Part shown: piece by piece, positions 55,728 to 64,000 of the stretch | Position numbering within the stretch: the first letter of the stretch is position 1 | Layout of the letters: the number at the start of each line of letters is the position of its first letter | Assembly (NCBI GenBank): GCA_035631315.1 | Contig: DASQIZ010000098.1 | Location: 1-64,000, forward strand | From: 40CM-2-70-7 sp035631315 | GTDB lineage: Bacteria > Gemmatimonadota > Gemmatimonadetes > Gemmatimonadales > GWC2-71-9 | Length of the DNA: 64,000 nucleotides | Reading direction: 5' to 3' | The notes under the pieces: generated by a model | What the model saw: only the letters and a program-made list of their open reading frames with translations | The model's database searches: none | Told to the model about the DNA's origin: nothing | Translations under genes and position numbers: made by a program

Positions 55728-56201
55728 CTATCGCCGATCGGGTAACCGGTCATTGTATTGAGCGATCGCCTCGTCGAGCTTGCTCCGCGCTCCGAGGCCG
55801 ACCGCCAGCGCACCTGCACCGAAGGCCACGCTCGTTCCCAACATCACGTAGGCCGCGCTCCCCGGTCCGTGGGCCGACATGTGCGTCACCATTGGTACTG
55901 CGATGAGACTCGCGAGACTCAGTGCGCCGAAGGCTGTGAAGAGGTGCTGACGGGTCCGGAATGCTTCATAGGGAATGCGAACGCTGTCAGGACCCGAAGC
56001 CAACAGTGGAATCGCCGGGGAAAAGAGGCCGAACGTGCCAACGGGACGTCCCTCGATCCCCTGCACCACGCGGGCAGGCAGCCGAGGGTTCGCGTCTTCG
56101 ATTCGCAGGGCGCAGCGCTCGTACGTGCAGGGCGGCGTGTCCTGGGCTTGCAGCACCATCGGGAGAGTGACCAAGACCGCAATCGTGACCACGCGGATCA
56201 T
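55728..56201 (-). CDS. small membrane protein of unknown function
   Basis: About 157 residues from ATG 56201. Signal peptide (VVTIAVLVTLPMVLQAQ), a Cys-containing N-terminal segment (PPCTYERCALRIED), and two hydrophobic helices (LFTAFGALSLASLIAVPM and AYVMLGTSVAFGAGALAVGL). It may be anchored in the inner membrane with the Cys pair outside. No family recognised. It lies 99 bp downstream of the ADOP permease gene on the same strand. Confidence 0.6.
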   Translation of the reverse strand: MIRVVTIAVLVTLPMVLQAQDTPPCTYERCALRIEDANPRLPARVVQGIEGRPVGTFGLFSPAIPLLASGPDSVRIPYEAFRTRQHLFTAFGALSLASLIAVPMVTHMSAHGPGSAAYVMLGTSVAFGAGALAVGLGARSKLDEAIAQYNDRLPDRR

Positions 56202-56300
56202 AGAACCTCCGGGCCGTAGTTGATCCAACACACCCCGGATTACGAGCCTGCGTCTACGCCCGTTGCTCTCGGTCTCCCCCTTTGCAGTTGCCGGACAACG

Positions 56301-58703
56301 TCAATCCGAAGAAATCGCCTCAAGCGGCTTGATGCGCGATGCCCTTAAACCGGGCAACAGGCACGCTACACCTGCGGCGAACACCAGAAGTAAGGTGACT
56401 GAAAGAATCATCGCCGGATCACGTGGGCCCACCCCGTAGAGAAGCGCGCCGATCCAGCGAGCCTCGAGCAGCGCCAGCCCCAGACCCGCCAGCGTCCCCG
56501 CCCCGACGTACCGCATCCCCCGCCCCACGATCATCCCCGTGATCTGACGAGGCTCGGCACCCAGAGCGAGACGCACGCCGATCTCGCGACGCTGGCGGCG
56601 AACGACGTACGACATCAATCCGAAGATCCCGATGGCGGAGAGCCCGAGCGCCGTGATCGCGAACGCGCTGAGAATCCGCGTCCACCGGCCGGGATCGGCC
56701 AGCGCCTCGCGCAAACCCTCGTGCAGCGACACGCCCGCGAGGGGCAGCTGCGGATCGAGGCTCCGGAGCGCTTCCGTCACCGGCTTGATGAAGGACTCCG
56801 GGGCAGCCGCGGTACGCACGATCAGCGTCGCGTTGCGGATCACGCCATTCTGCACGAGGGGTGTGTAGACCCCTTCCCCATTGCCAGCGAGCCCTTCGTA
56901 CTTCACATCCCCCACCACGCCGACTACCACATCTGGGGGACATGTCGTGCAGCCACCCGAGATCAGGCGTTGCCCGATCACAGGCTCGTGCGGGAAGTAG
57001 TGATTCGCCCACGACCGCGACACGACGAGGACGGGTGAATTCGCCGCGGTGTCGGCATCGGTGATCAGGCGACCCTCGAGCAGCGGCACACCCAGCGACC
57101 CGAAGAATCCCGGTGACACCATGGGCCATGGGGCGACGGGCTGCGGGGCGCCACTCGAAACCGGGTGCGCGACCAGATCGAAATTGTTGACATCGCCACC
57201 ATTGTCGGGAGGGGGCGACGTCGTGAGCCCCACCGCCACCACGCCCGGCGTCTCCTTCACCCGAGCCTCGGCGCTCCGCCAGAAGGACTGCACCGTAGAA
57301 TCGGCATACCTCGACGCCGGCAGGTTCACGGCGATGGAAAACCCGCGGTCAGGGTCATAGCCGGGATTGACCTGTTGCAGCCGCAGGAACGACTGGCCCA
57401 GAAGCGCCGCCGCAAGCAGGAGCGGCACGGCAAGCGCGAACTCCGCCGACACCAGGAACCCCCGCACCGCGTGTACTTCTTTCGTTCCCCCTGACCTGCG
57501 CATGTCGCTCCTCCATTGCGCCAACGACCCGCGCACCACGCCCGCGACCGGTGAGAGGCTGATCAGGAGACCCGACACGATCGCGAGACCGACCGCCACC
57601 AGCGTGGTTGAGAGATCGAGCGTGAGACCGTTGACCCGTGGGAGATCAGGGGCGATGACGCCGATGGCTCGGATGGCGAATGAGGCGAGTCCCAGCCCTG
57701 CCCCCGCCGCTCCCGCCGTCAGCACCAGACACTCGGCGATCACAAGCCGGGCAAGGCGCGCGCGAGTGGCGCCAAGGGTGGCGCGGACGGAAAGCTCGTG
57801 GGCGCGAGCGGTGGCGCGAACGAGCATGAGCGTCGCGACATTGGCGATCGCGACCAGCAACACGAGCACCACGGCGCCGCCGAAGAGCGCGAGCTGCTTG
57901 CCCGAATCCCCGACGATGGTGCGCCGCAGCTCGAAGGCCGAATAGCGGGCGTTCTTGTCCTGGAAGCTCGCCTGCCAGATAGGGAAGACACGCTGGCCGA
58001 GGGCGGCCAGCTCCACGCCGGCGTCGCCGAGCGTCACGCCGGAGTTCAACCGGGCGATGCCGGCGTATCCGAAGGGCCCGCGCCGAGTGGGAATCGGGAG
58101 CTTCAGGGCGACCCAGACCGGGACACGAAACCCGGCCAGATCGTCCACGCCGCGGGGCAGCACGCCCACTATAGATGAAGGGATTCCGTCGAGGTTGAGG
58201 GTTTTCCCGAGGGCTTCAGTCGCAGTCCCGAAGTGTCTCCGGGCGAACCCATCGGTCACTACCGCGACCAGGGGCGCGCCAGGCGTCTCGTCCGACGGTG
58301 ATGTCAGGCGACCGGCCGCCGCACGGACGCCGAGCGTGGAGAAGAACCCCGCGGACACCCGGGCACCCCGTATCTGTTCGGGGTCCCCTGCTCCGGACAT
58401 CGCGAATGACGTGTAGCGCAAGGCGCCGAACGCTTCGAACGACTGGTGGTCGTCCTGTAGCGCCTGCACGTCCACCACTGAGAGGGCCCAGATGTTGGTC
58501 GGCGAGTTCTGGTTGTAGATGCGGACCAGGCGATCAGGGTGTGGGTACGGCAGATCGGCGAGGAGCACGGCGTGCACGACACAGAACACGGCAGCGGCCG
58601 CTCCGATCGCAACCGCCAGGACGCCCGCGGCGGTTGCGGTGAACCCTGGATTTCGACGAAGTGAACGGAGGGCGAAGCGGATGTCGGCTGGCAGATTGCC
58701 CAT
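56301..58703 (-). CDS. ADOP-type ABC transporter permease (MacB/FtsX-like)
   Basis: An 800-residue duplicated permease. It begins with FALRSLRRNPGFTATA, a hallmark of acidobacterial duplicated orphan permeases. Then: TM1 (AAGVLAVAIGAAAAVFCVV), a MacB-like periplasmic domain (about 50-245), three FtsX helices (about 270-400), a second TM (VSAEFALAVPLLLAAALLGQ) with a second periplasmic domain, and three final FtsX helices ending in CLLPGLRASRIKPLEAISSD. No ABC ATPase gene is adjacent, as is usual for this group. Likely role in mechanotransmission or export of a peptide or lipid; substrate unknown. Confidence 0.88.
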   Translation of the reverse strand: MGNLPADIRFALRSLRRNPGFTATAAGVLAVAIGAAAAVFCVVHAVLLADLPYPHPDRLVRIYNQNSPTNIWALSVVDVQALQDDHQSFEAFGALRYTSFAMSGAGDPEQIRGARVSAGFFSTLGVRAAAGRLTSPSDETPGAPLVAVVTDGFARRHFGTATEALGKTLNLDGIPSSIVGVLPRGVDDLAGFRVPVWVALKLPIPTRRGPFGYAGIARLNSGVTLGDAGVELAALGQRVFPIWQASFQDKNARYSAFELRRTIVGDSGKQLALFGGAVVLVLLVAIANVATLMLVRATARAHELSVRATLGATRARLARLVIAECLVLTAGAAGAGLGLASFAIRAIGVIAPDLPRVNGLTLDLSTTLVAVGLAIVSGLLISLSPVAGVVRGSLAQWRSDMRRSGGTKEVHAVRGFLVSAEFALAVPLLLAAALLGQSFLRLQQVNPGYDPDRGFSIAVNLPASRYADSTVQSFWRSAEARVKETPGVVAVGLTTSPPPDNGGDVNNFDLVAHPVSSGAPQPVAPWPMVSPGFFGSLGVPLLEGRLITDADTAANSPVLVVSRSWANHYFPHEPVIGQRLISGGCTTCPPDVVVGVVGDVKYEGLAGNGEGVYTPLVQNGVIRNATLIVRTAAAPESFIKPVTEALRSLDPQLPLAGVSLHEGLREALADPGRWTRILSAFAITALGLSAIGIFGLMSYVVRRQRREIGVRLALGAEPRQITGMIVGRGMRYVGAGTLAGLGLALLEARWIGALLYGVGPRDPAMILSVTLLLVFAAGVACLLPGLRASRIKPLEAISSD

Positions 58704-58753
58704 CGAAACTCCGTGTTGACGTTACAGGGCCGTGGCCTGCTCATCGGATCCAT

Positions 58754-59099
58754 TTGACACCGACCCGCAAAGTACTCCGGGTAGCTTACTTCAGTGACTG
58801 CCTGCCCCCACTGACCGACGGGGTGGCCCGGACGTTGAGCCACCTGGCTCAGACCCTTCATACGGAGCGGGTCGACTTCCGGTTTCTCGCGAGCGTCGTC
58901 CCGGCGGAGGACCTCCCCTGGCGCGACCGCGTCCACGTCGTCAGTCCCTCCCCCCTGCCCAACCGAGATGGCCCGCATGGGCGCCGGGGCGCGCCGCGCC
59001 GCCGCGAAGCATCACTGGGGGGTTGTGAATCGGGGACTGTTGGAGAGTTACGCGAGGATTGCGGGGAGGATGCCGGAGCAGGTGGCGCTGACGGCCTAG
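58754..59099 (+). pseudogene. glycosyltransferase remnant with central deletion and frameshift
   Basis: From a possible TTG at 58754 the frame encodes a GT4-type N-terminus (VLRVAYFSDCLPPLTDGVAR, TLSHLAQTL, VHVVSPSPLP). Near 58955-58968 the frame changes. The +1 frame then reads like a GT4 C-terminal helix (MARMGAGARRAAAKHHWGVV, LLESYARIAGRMPEQVALTA) to the stop at 59097-59099. About two thirds of a normal 380-residue transferase is missing, including the donor-binding domain. It is head-to-head with the ADOP gene and tail-to-tail with the trehalase. Confidence 0.65.
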
Positions 59100-62000
59100 G
59101 GAGCCTTCAGCGCATGCAGCGAGTCCGCTAGTAGAGCTTCCACCACCCCGTTCGTCCACCCAAACCCATCCTGCGCCGGGTACTCCCCACCCCCTGCGCG
59201 CTTGTTGACGTCCAAGACGTCGTACTTCTCCACCATCTTGCCCGTGGCCTTGTAGACCCGCCGGTTGGTCGTGAGCCAGCGGGCGCGCGCGGTGTCGGCC
59301 AAGGTGTAGATGCCGTACCGGCGGAGCCCTTGAATCGCCAGCCATTGCAAGGGGGGCCAACCGTTCGGGGCATCCCACTGCTGACCGGAGGAGACCGGGG
59401 TAGTGACGAAGCCCCCGGGACGTAGGAGCTGCTGCTCGAGGATCTGTGAGACGTGCCGAGCCTCATCGGAGGTCGCGAGGCCGAAGTACAGCGGATAGAC
59501 GGCAGCCATCGAGATGCGATCCATCACCCGCTCCCCTGTCTTCCAACGAACATCGTAGAAGAATCCGCTGGTGCTGTCGTACGACGCGGCAAGGAGGGCC
59601 TTACGGCGCTCATCTGCTTGTGTGAGGTATCGCCGTGCGACTACGGTATCCCGACGGAAGAATTCCAGGGCGGCGATGAGACGCTCGTCGTACTCGAGCA
59701 GGCTGTTGAGATCGACGGGCGCAAGGTCAGTGGTCTCGAGACTCTTGAGATCAGCCGTGTCCCGCATCCAGCGGCTCGAGAAATCCCATCCACTCTCCGC
59801 CGTGGCCCGCAGGCTTCGATAGAGCGCAGGGCGCTGGGCCGCCGGCACCGTCTGCCCCAGCGTGTAATCCTCCCGGTACGACTCGGGGCGCGGCTCTGCC
59901 AATTCGTCCCAATACCGGTTGAGCACGGCCCCATTGGGCAGCCGCACCACACGCGGACCTTTCATCCAGAACGCATGCTCCGCTTCGAGCGCATCCAGGA
60001 ACTGCAGTGCCCGCGCGGTGTCAGTCGCGCGAGCGTAGAGCCCCACCATCGCGCCGAAGAACGGTGCCTGGCTGCGGCTCAGGTAATAGGTCCGATTGCC
60101 GTTGGGAATGTGGCCAACGGTCCGAATGAGATAGGCGAAGTTGTCGAGCATCTCGCGGATGAGATTGATGTGTCCGTCAGCGACGAGACCGAGCATTTCA
60201 AAATACGAGTCCCAGTAGTAGACCTCGCGGAAGCGCCCACCTGGAACGAGATAGGGCTCCGGCAGGGGAATCAGCGACGACCGCGCGAAGAGCGTATCGC
60301 TGTCGGCGGGCGCGCGGGTCAGGACATCCCACAAGGATTGGATGTGCTGATGCATGGATTGCGCGGTGTCGCTGTGGTATGCCTCCCCCGCGCCTTGAGG
60401 CGGTGTGAACCACCTGGCCACGAAAGCTTTGAGGTCGGCCGGATGGGTCGAGTCGTAGCGAGCCACGATCTGTGAAGGCGGGATGCTGGGTACCGCGTCG
60501 ACAAAGGTTTTTGAGTCCGGGAATACCTGCGCGAGCTGAACCGCCGGAAAGAGGTCACCCAGATCGTGTGCCGGACCATACCGAGCCGGCTGATGGCCGA
60601 CGGCTGGCGGCCGTTTGTCCATCAGGTACTGCACCGCGAGGTCGGTCAGCGTCCAGAGCTGGACGTCGGAGCTGACGCCGTAGCGTACCGGGACGAGCGA
60701 GTCGTGGACAATCGCGTAGCTCCACAACTCGCCGTACCCCATTCTCGATTGGGCCACCGCTTCAGCGATGGTGTCGGACGCAAGCCCGGCCAACAGCAGG
60801 TTCACGTCGCGTCCCCACACGACGGTGGGCGAGTGGTAGGCGTCCTGCGCGAAATCGTGCCACACCTGGGGTGTCGCGTAGGCATCATTCACCGTGAGCA
60901 CGCCCAGACGGGGGACGAACAGCCCCACCGGGTAGGGTTGCAGCACCGACCGGAGATAGTTGACAGAGTCAACTAATTCCCGACGGCCCACGAGGAGGGC
61001 CATAGCCGGGTCGGTGTTGAGCACCGGGATCGGCTCCCCCACCCCATCGAGCGCGAGGGCGAGAAACCGGAGCGTGTCGGGCACGGACTCCTGCTGGAAG
61101 ACACCCTCCCAGTACCGGCGAACGGAGTCGGGGAACGCCTTGAGACGAGCCGCGATCCGGCTGCGCGCCGAGTCTCCGGGGATCGCAACCGCGAAGTGCC
61201 GCGCTGCTTTCCGCCAGGTCGCCACAGCCACCGGCAAGTCGACAGGGAACTGCGCAGACGTGGGGATCCCAAGCATTCTGAGCACCGCAACGATGCTGTC
61301 GATCGACTCGAGCGCCGCCGGCATCCAGATGGCATTGACGTCCATCGCGAAGCGTCCGCCCGCGTAGCCCACCCGCGAATCCCGCCAGCTCGACGCCAGC
61401 CAGCTGCCGTCGTCTGCGCGAGGGAAGGAGACCAGGTTGGTGGGGATGGGGTCTTGCGTGTAGGGCGCGGCTTCCCGGGCGACAAAGTCGAGATTCGCCA
61501 TCATGCGCTTCAGGTGATTGCCGGTCGTCAGGAAATGGCGCTTCTCGTACGCCGGGATCCGGGGATCGGTCAGATAGGCCGCTTCGACCACCGGGAGCTG
61601 CACATCGTCATCGACCATCCGGTAGTTCTCGCGCGTCCTGCCGAGCTGGCCCAGAATCTTTCCAGCCGCCACATAGTCCCGTTGGATGATGGCGTCATGA
61701 TAGAGCGCGGCATTCTCCCGGATGGCCTGCCCGCCCAGCGCCTCCTCGTGACTCACGTTGCCGTCGTCCCGGAGTCTCTGGAGCGCACTCCCGATCACCA
61801 GCTCGAGTGCGGCCGGAGTCCACACGGGGCGCATCATCAAAGCGGTCATCAGGCCGTCCCGGCCGAAGTACGTGGCGTAATTCGGCAGCCCTGCCATCAC
61901 CTTCTCGCGATACGTCAGCAACTCGGCGCCGCGCACCTCCCGCTCCAGACGGCGAAAACGGAGTGGATGCGCCGTGTCGGCGCGCACCCGGTCATAGAAG

Positions 62001-62809
62001 CGATGGAAGTCATCGTTGAAGAGCTGCCAGCGTGATACGGGGGTCAAGTCAGGAGCGTCGGTTGCGATCGTGACATTGATGCGGGCCGGACCTGACGAGC
62101 CCGAGCGGACCTGCAGTCCCCGGCCGGCCCAGGTGGCGGTGGTCCCCGGGTCGCCGGTGATGGTCAGGTGAAGGTGATAGCGTCCGTCGAACGACGTCTG
62201 ATCGGCGCGGAAGACCCACCCGTGCGTGCGCTGCGTCAGCGTCATCGTCGCCCCGAGGCGCGCCGAGAGCGCTGACGTGTTCTTCACATTCAGAATGCCG
62301 AGCTCGCGATTCCGCTCCCCCTCTGGAAGTGATCCCAGATCGTGGATGAGGGTGGCGAGCTCGGGTTGTTCGAATGCCACGGAGTCGAAGGGGAGCGAAT
62401 CGCGGACCGCGTAGTGGAAATCGCGCTCGACGCGCATCGAGCCCAGGAGCCAGAGCCCGAGGGTCGCGTTCGGGGAGCCGAGGTCGAGGCGGTAGGAGAG
62501 CGTCCAGGAGACGCCACTGAAGCCTGGGACGGCGCCCGTGGACCCCCAGGTGACATTGGCATTGCGACCAGTGGAATCACGCACCGTGAATGCCAGGCTC
62601 TCGTCGAGCGCATCAGCCCAGACATTGACCACTCGACCGAGGCGATGATCGATGTAGATCTGGACGGCGTCTCCGGCCGAGTCCCGGTAGAAGCGAGTGA
62701 CATAGCCGCGATACCCCGCCGTGTCGTCGAGCGCGGGATCGGGGAGGGAGAGGACCGGGGGCGTGGTGTCACCGGCCGCCAGTGCCAGTACGAGAGCGGC
62801 AACGATCAT
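59096..62809 (-). CDS. giant trehalase: GH37 domain fused to an N-terminal glycosidase-like module
   Basis: A 1237-residue secreted protein with an N-terminal signal peptide (MIVAALVLALAAGD). The C-terminal third (about 770-1230) is a GH37 trehalase: signature PGGRFREVYYWDSYFEMLGL, RPESYREDYTLG, the catalytic-Asp block ESGWDFSSRW, QWDAPNGWPPLQW, and VEKYDV with GGGEYPAQDGFGWTNG holding the acidic partner. Residues about 40-260 are a beta-rich domain. Residues about 290-700 form an alpha-toroid module with LPNYATYFGRDGLMTALMM and GRFAMDVNAIWMPAALES, resembling glycogen-debranching-type (alpha/alpha)6 domains. TreA-type trehalases are about 550 residues, so this is a two-catalytic-module fusion. 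It overlaps the GH65-type gene by 4 bp. Confidence 0.8.
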   Translation of the reverse strand: MIVAALVLALAAGDTTPPVLSLPDPALDDTAGYRGYVTRFYRDSAGDAVQIYIDHRLGRVVNVWADALDESLAFTVRDSTGRNANVTWGSTGAVPGFSGVSWTLSYRLDLGSPNATLGLWLLGSMRVERDFHYAVRDSLPFDSVAFEQPELATLIHDLGSLPEGERNRELGILNVKNTSALSARLGATMTLTQRTHGWVFRADQTSFDGRYHLHLTITGDPGTTATWAGRGLQVRSGSSGPARINVTIATDAPDLTPVSRWQLFNDDFHRFYDRVRADTAHPLRFRRLEREVRGAELLTYREKVMAGLPNYATYFGRDGLMTALMMRPVWTPAALELVIGSALQRLRDDGNVSHEEALGGQAIRENAALYHDAIIQRDYVAAGKILGQLGRTRENYRMVDDDVQLPVVEAAYLTDPRIPAYEKRHFLTTGNHLKRMMANLDFVAREAAPYTQDPIPTNLVSFPRADDGSWLASSWRDSRVGYAGGRFAMDVNAIWMPAALESIDSIVAVLRMLGIPTSAQFPVDLPVAVATWRKAARHFAVAIPGDSARSRIAARLKAFPDSVRRYWEGVFQQESVPDTLRFLALALDGVGEPIPVLNTDPAMALLVGRRELVDSVNYLRSVLQPYPVGLFVPRLGVLTVNDAYATPQVWHDFAQDAYHSPTVVWGRDVNLLLAGLASDTIAEAVAQSRMGYGELWSYAIVHDSLVPVRYGVSSDVQLWTLTDLAVQYLMDKRPPAVGHQPARYGPAHDLGDLFPAVQLAQVFPDSKTFVDAVPSIPPSQIVARYDSTHPADLKAFVARWFTPPQGAGEAYHSDTAQSMHQHIQSLWDVLTRAPADSDTLFARSSLIPLPEPYLVPGGRFREVYYWDSYFEMLGLVADGHINLIREMLDNFAYLIRTVGHIPNGNRTYYLSRSQAPFFGAMVGLYARATDTARALQFLDALEAEHAFWMKGPRVVRLPNGAVLNRYWDELAEPRPESYREDYTLGQTVPAAQRPALYRSLRATAESGWDFSSRWMRDTADLKSLETTDLAPVDLNSLLEYDERLIAALEFFRRDTVVARRYLTQADERRKALLAASYDSTSGFFYDVRWKTGERVMDRISMAAVYPLYFGLATSDEARHVSQILEQQLLRPGGFVTTPVSSGQQWDAPNGWPPLQWLAIQGLRRYGIYTLADTARARWLTTNRRVYKATGKMVEKYDVLDVNKRAGGGEYPAQDGFGWTNGVVEALLADSLHALKAP

Positions 62810-64000
62810 GGAGATCTGATACTCGCACTATCTCCTTCTACTATTACGTCGACCATGCGCCCGCGGTCGTGGACCCCCCGGAGGGTGAGGCGGGTGATGC
62901 CAGGCGGGAGCATCGGGGGCACACCCCGCTGCAATCCCTGCTCTCCCCACCGCAGACCGGTATACCCGTACTCGACTTGCTGCAGAAAACCCCCTGCCCC
63001 CGTTACGAAATCCACGCCCTGCGTCTTCGGCGTCTCCGCCAGCACATCGAAGGGCGGGCGAAGATAGCCCTGGTAGGTACCCGGGACGAGCGAATCGAAG
63101 AGCGCGCGCGCGCCGAGTGCGGCGGCGACGACGGGATAGAGGGTCTCCGTCATCATCGCCCCTGACCCGTCCCTTCGGAGTGCCTGCACCGCGACCGCGA
63201 GATCATGCTCCTTCGTTTCGCGTGTCATCGGGAATCCCAGAGGGTAGGCGAGGAGCGGCGCGACCCCCCCATGCAGGGTGTCAGGAGCACCGGCGAACGG
63301 TGGATGGTACTGGCGTACCGAATCGTATGGCACTCGGAGACCCGCCGACACGATTTCCCACTCGGCGTTCGGCGTTTTCCCCAGAATGTGCGCCGCCTTG
63401 ATGGCGTCCTGGAGGTTGGTCACCGCGACGGCATTCGTGTAGAGGTCATTGCCGACGCCTATCAAGCCCTCGTCGACCGAAACGACGTGTCGGATGCCAT
63501 AGCTGCGCGTCGCCGAATCGTACGTGACCCGGCTGGCCCAGAAATCCGCGGTAGCCGAGAGCACGGCATAGCCCGTGTCTGCAAGCCACGCGGAGTCACC
63601 TGACGCGAGGTAGTAGAGCCACTGCGCCCGGGCGACATCTCCCGTCACGTGAATCTCATAATCCCCGTTCTGCGCCGCGAACCGTGGAACAGCTTCATTG
63701 CCGAGCTCGTCGGATTCCCACGGATACATGGCGCCCCGGTACCCATGGGCCTTCGCGCGTCGCTCGGCGCCCGGCAGGACATGAAACCGGAAGTCGACCA
63801 TCGCACGCGCCAGATCGGGATGCAGCGCGAGCAGCGCCGGAAACATCCACGTGTCGGCATCCCAGAAGACGTGGCCGTAGTAGCCGCCACTCGAAAGCCC
63901 CATGGGCGGGATACTCTCGTGGCTGCCGGCCCGCATGCTCGACATCAACTGAAACAGCATCGCATGAACGACCCGCTGCAGCTCGGCGTCGCCGTGAATC
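62806..64000 (-). CDS. GH65-type glycoside hydrolase/phosphorylase, 5' end cut by window edge
   Basis: The frame is open to the right edge; about 397 codons are visible. Seen: GDAELQRVVHAM, MGLSSGGYYGHVFWDADTWM, MYPWESDELGNEAVP with the catalytic Glu region of GH65, LASGDSAWLADTGYAVLSAT and VVSVDEGLIGVGNDLYTNAV. GH65 contains trehalose, maltose and kojibiose phosphorylases and acid trehalases. The neighbouring trehalase suggests an alpha-glucosyl disaccharide substrate. Whether it is a hydrolase or phosphorylase cannot be read from this part. Its stop overlaps the trehalase start (ATGA), so the two enzymes are co-translated. Confidence 0.82.
   Translation of the reverse strand, partial: IHGDAELQRVVHAMLFQLMSSMRAGSHESIPPMGLSSGGYYGHVFWDADTWMFPALLALHPDLARAMVDFRFHVLPGAERRAKAHGYRGAMYPWESDELGNEAVPRFAAQNGDYEIHVTGDVARAQWLYYLASGDSAWLADTGYAVLSATADFWASRVTYDSATRSYGIRHVVSVDEGLIGVGNDLYTNAVAVTNLQDAIKAAHILGKTPNAEWEIVSAGLRVPYDSVRQYHPPFAGAPDTLHGGVAPLLAYPLGFPMTRETKEHDLAVAVQALRRDGSGAMMTETLYPVVAAALGARALFDSLVPGTYQGYLRPPFDVLAETPKTQGVDFVTGAGGFLQQVEYGYTGLRWGEQGLQRGVPPMLPPGITRLTLRGVHDRGRMVDVIVEGDSASIRSP

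Noticed and set aside
1..64000. CRISPR arrays, rRNA genes, insertion-sequence transposases, exosortase/PEP-CTERM genes
   Set aside because: None seen. The FemAB-like, AsnB and NtrC/kinase genes recall PEP-CTERM loci, but no exosortase or PEP-CTERM tail was found.

Overview
The window is a high-GC bacterial chromosome segment. Stressosome genes, sigma54 regulators, an ADOP-type permease, and lipoproteins built from Ig-like and lectin-like modules suggest Gemmatimonadota or a neighbouring lineage such as Acidobacteriota. This is inferred from gene content; there is no rRNA here.

Layout. (1) 1-3.4 kb: an integrated element. A GTG-started integron-type integrase is cut by the left edge. A three-gene operon (small protein, HTH protein, tyrosine recombinase) abuts the 3' end of tRNA-Lys. 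(2) 3.6-7 kb: cupin, CFA-like methyltransferase, MscL, two tRNA-Glu genes, a low-molecular-weight tyrosine phosphatase and a transglutaminase-like protein. (3) 7-13.3 kb: an Ig-like secreted protein, a receiver with Glu in place of Asp, and a six-gene operon rsbR-rsbS-rsbT-PP2C-sigma54 activator-TPR. (4) 13.4-51.2 kb: an exopolysaccharide locus. It has export protein, tyrosine autokinase, NtrC/kinase pair, flippase-glycosyltransferase fusion, O-antigen polymerase/ligase, further glycosyltransferases, AsnB, two ATP-grasp proteins, a Gfo/Idh-SDR fusion, FemAB/GNAT acyltransferases, a carbamoyltransferase, an LLM oxidoreductase-adenylation-ACP-GNAT operon, AcpS, and three secreted proteins sharing a lectin-like module. 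(5) 51.3-55.6 kb: a c-di-GMP block (diguanylate cyclase, receiver/degenerate GGDEF, lipoprotein, TPR-HD-GYP). (6) 55.7-64 kb: a small membrane protein, an ADOP permease, a glycosyltransferase remnant, a giant GH37-type trehalase and a GH65-type protein cut by the right edge.

How it fits together. About fifteen sites resembling the sigma54 -24/-12 promoter (GG-N10-GC, often GGCAC/TTGC) lie just upstream of exopolysaccharide and signalling genes. I did not find them upstream of mscL, the cupin or the ADOP permease. Two sigma54 activators are encoded locally. Eight of these sites lie so close to the start codon that the predicted 5' leader is only 2-8 nt. A c-di-GMP-I riboswitch followed by a terminator hairpin precedes one lectin lipoprotein, next to genes for making and breaking c-di-GMP. 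The most coherent reading is a sigma54- and c-di-GMP-controlled surface polysaccharide whose sugars may carry amino-acyl, carbamoyl and acyl decorations. That decoration chemistry is inference.
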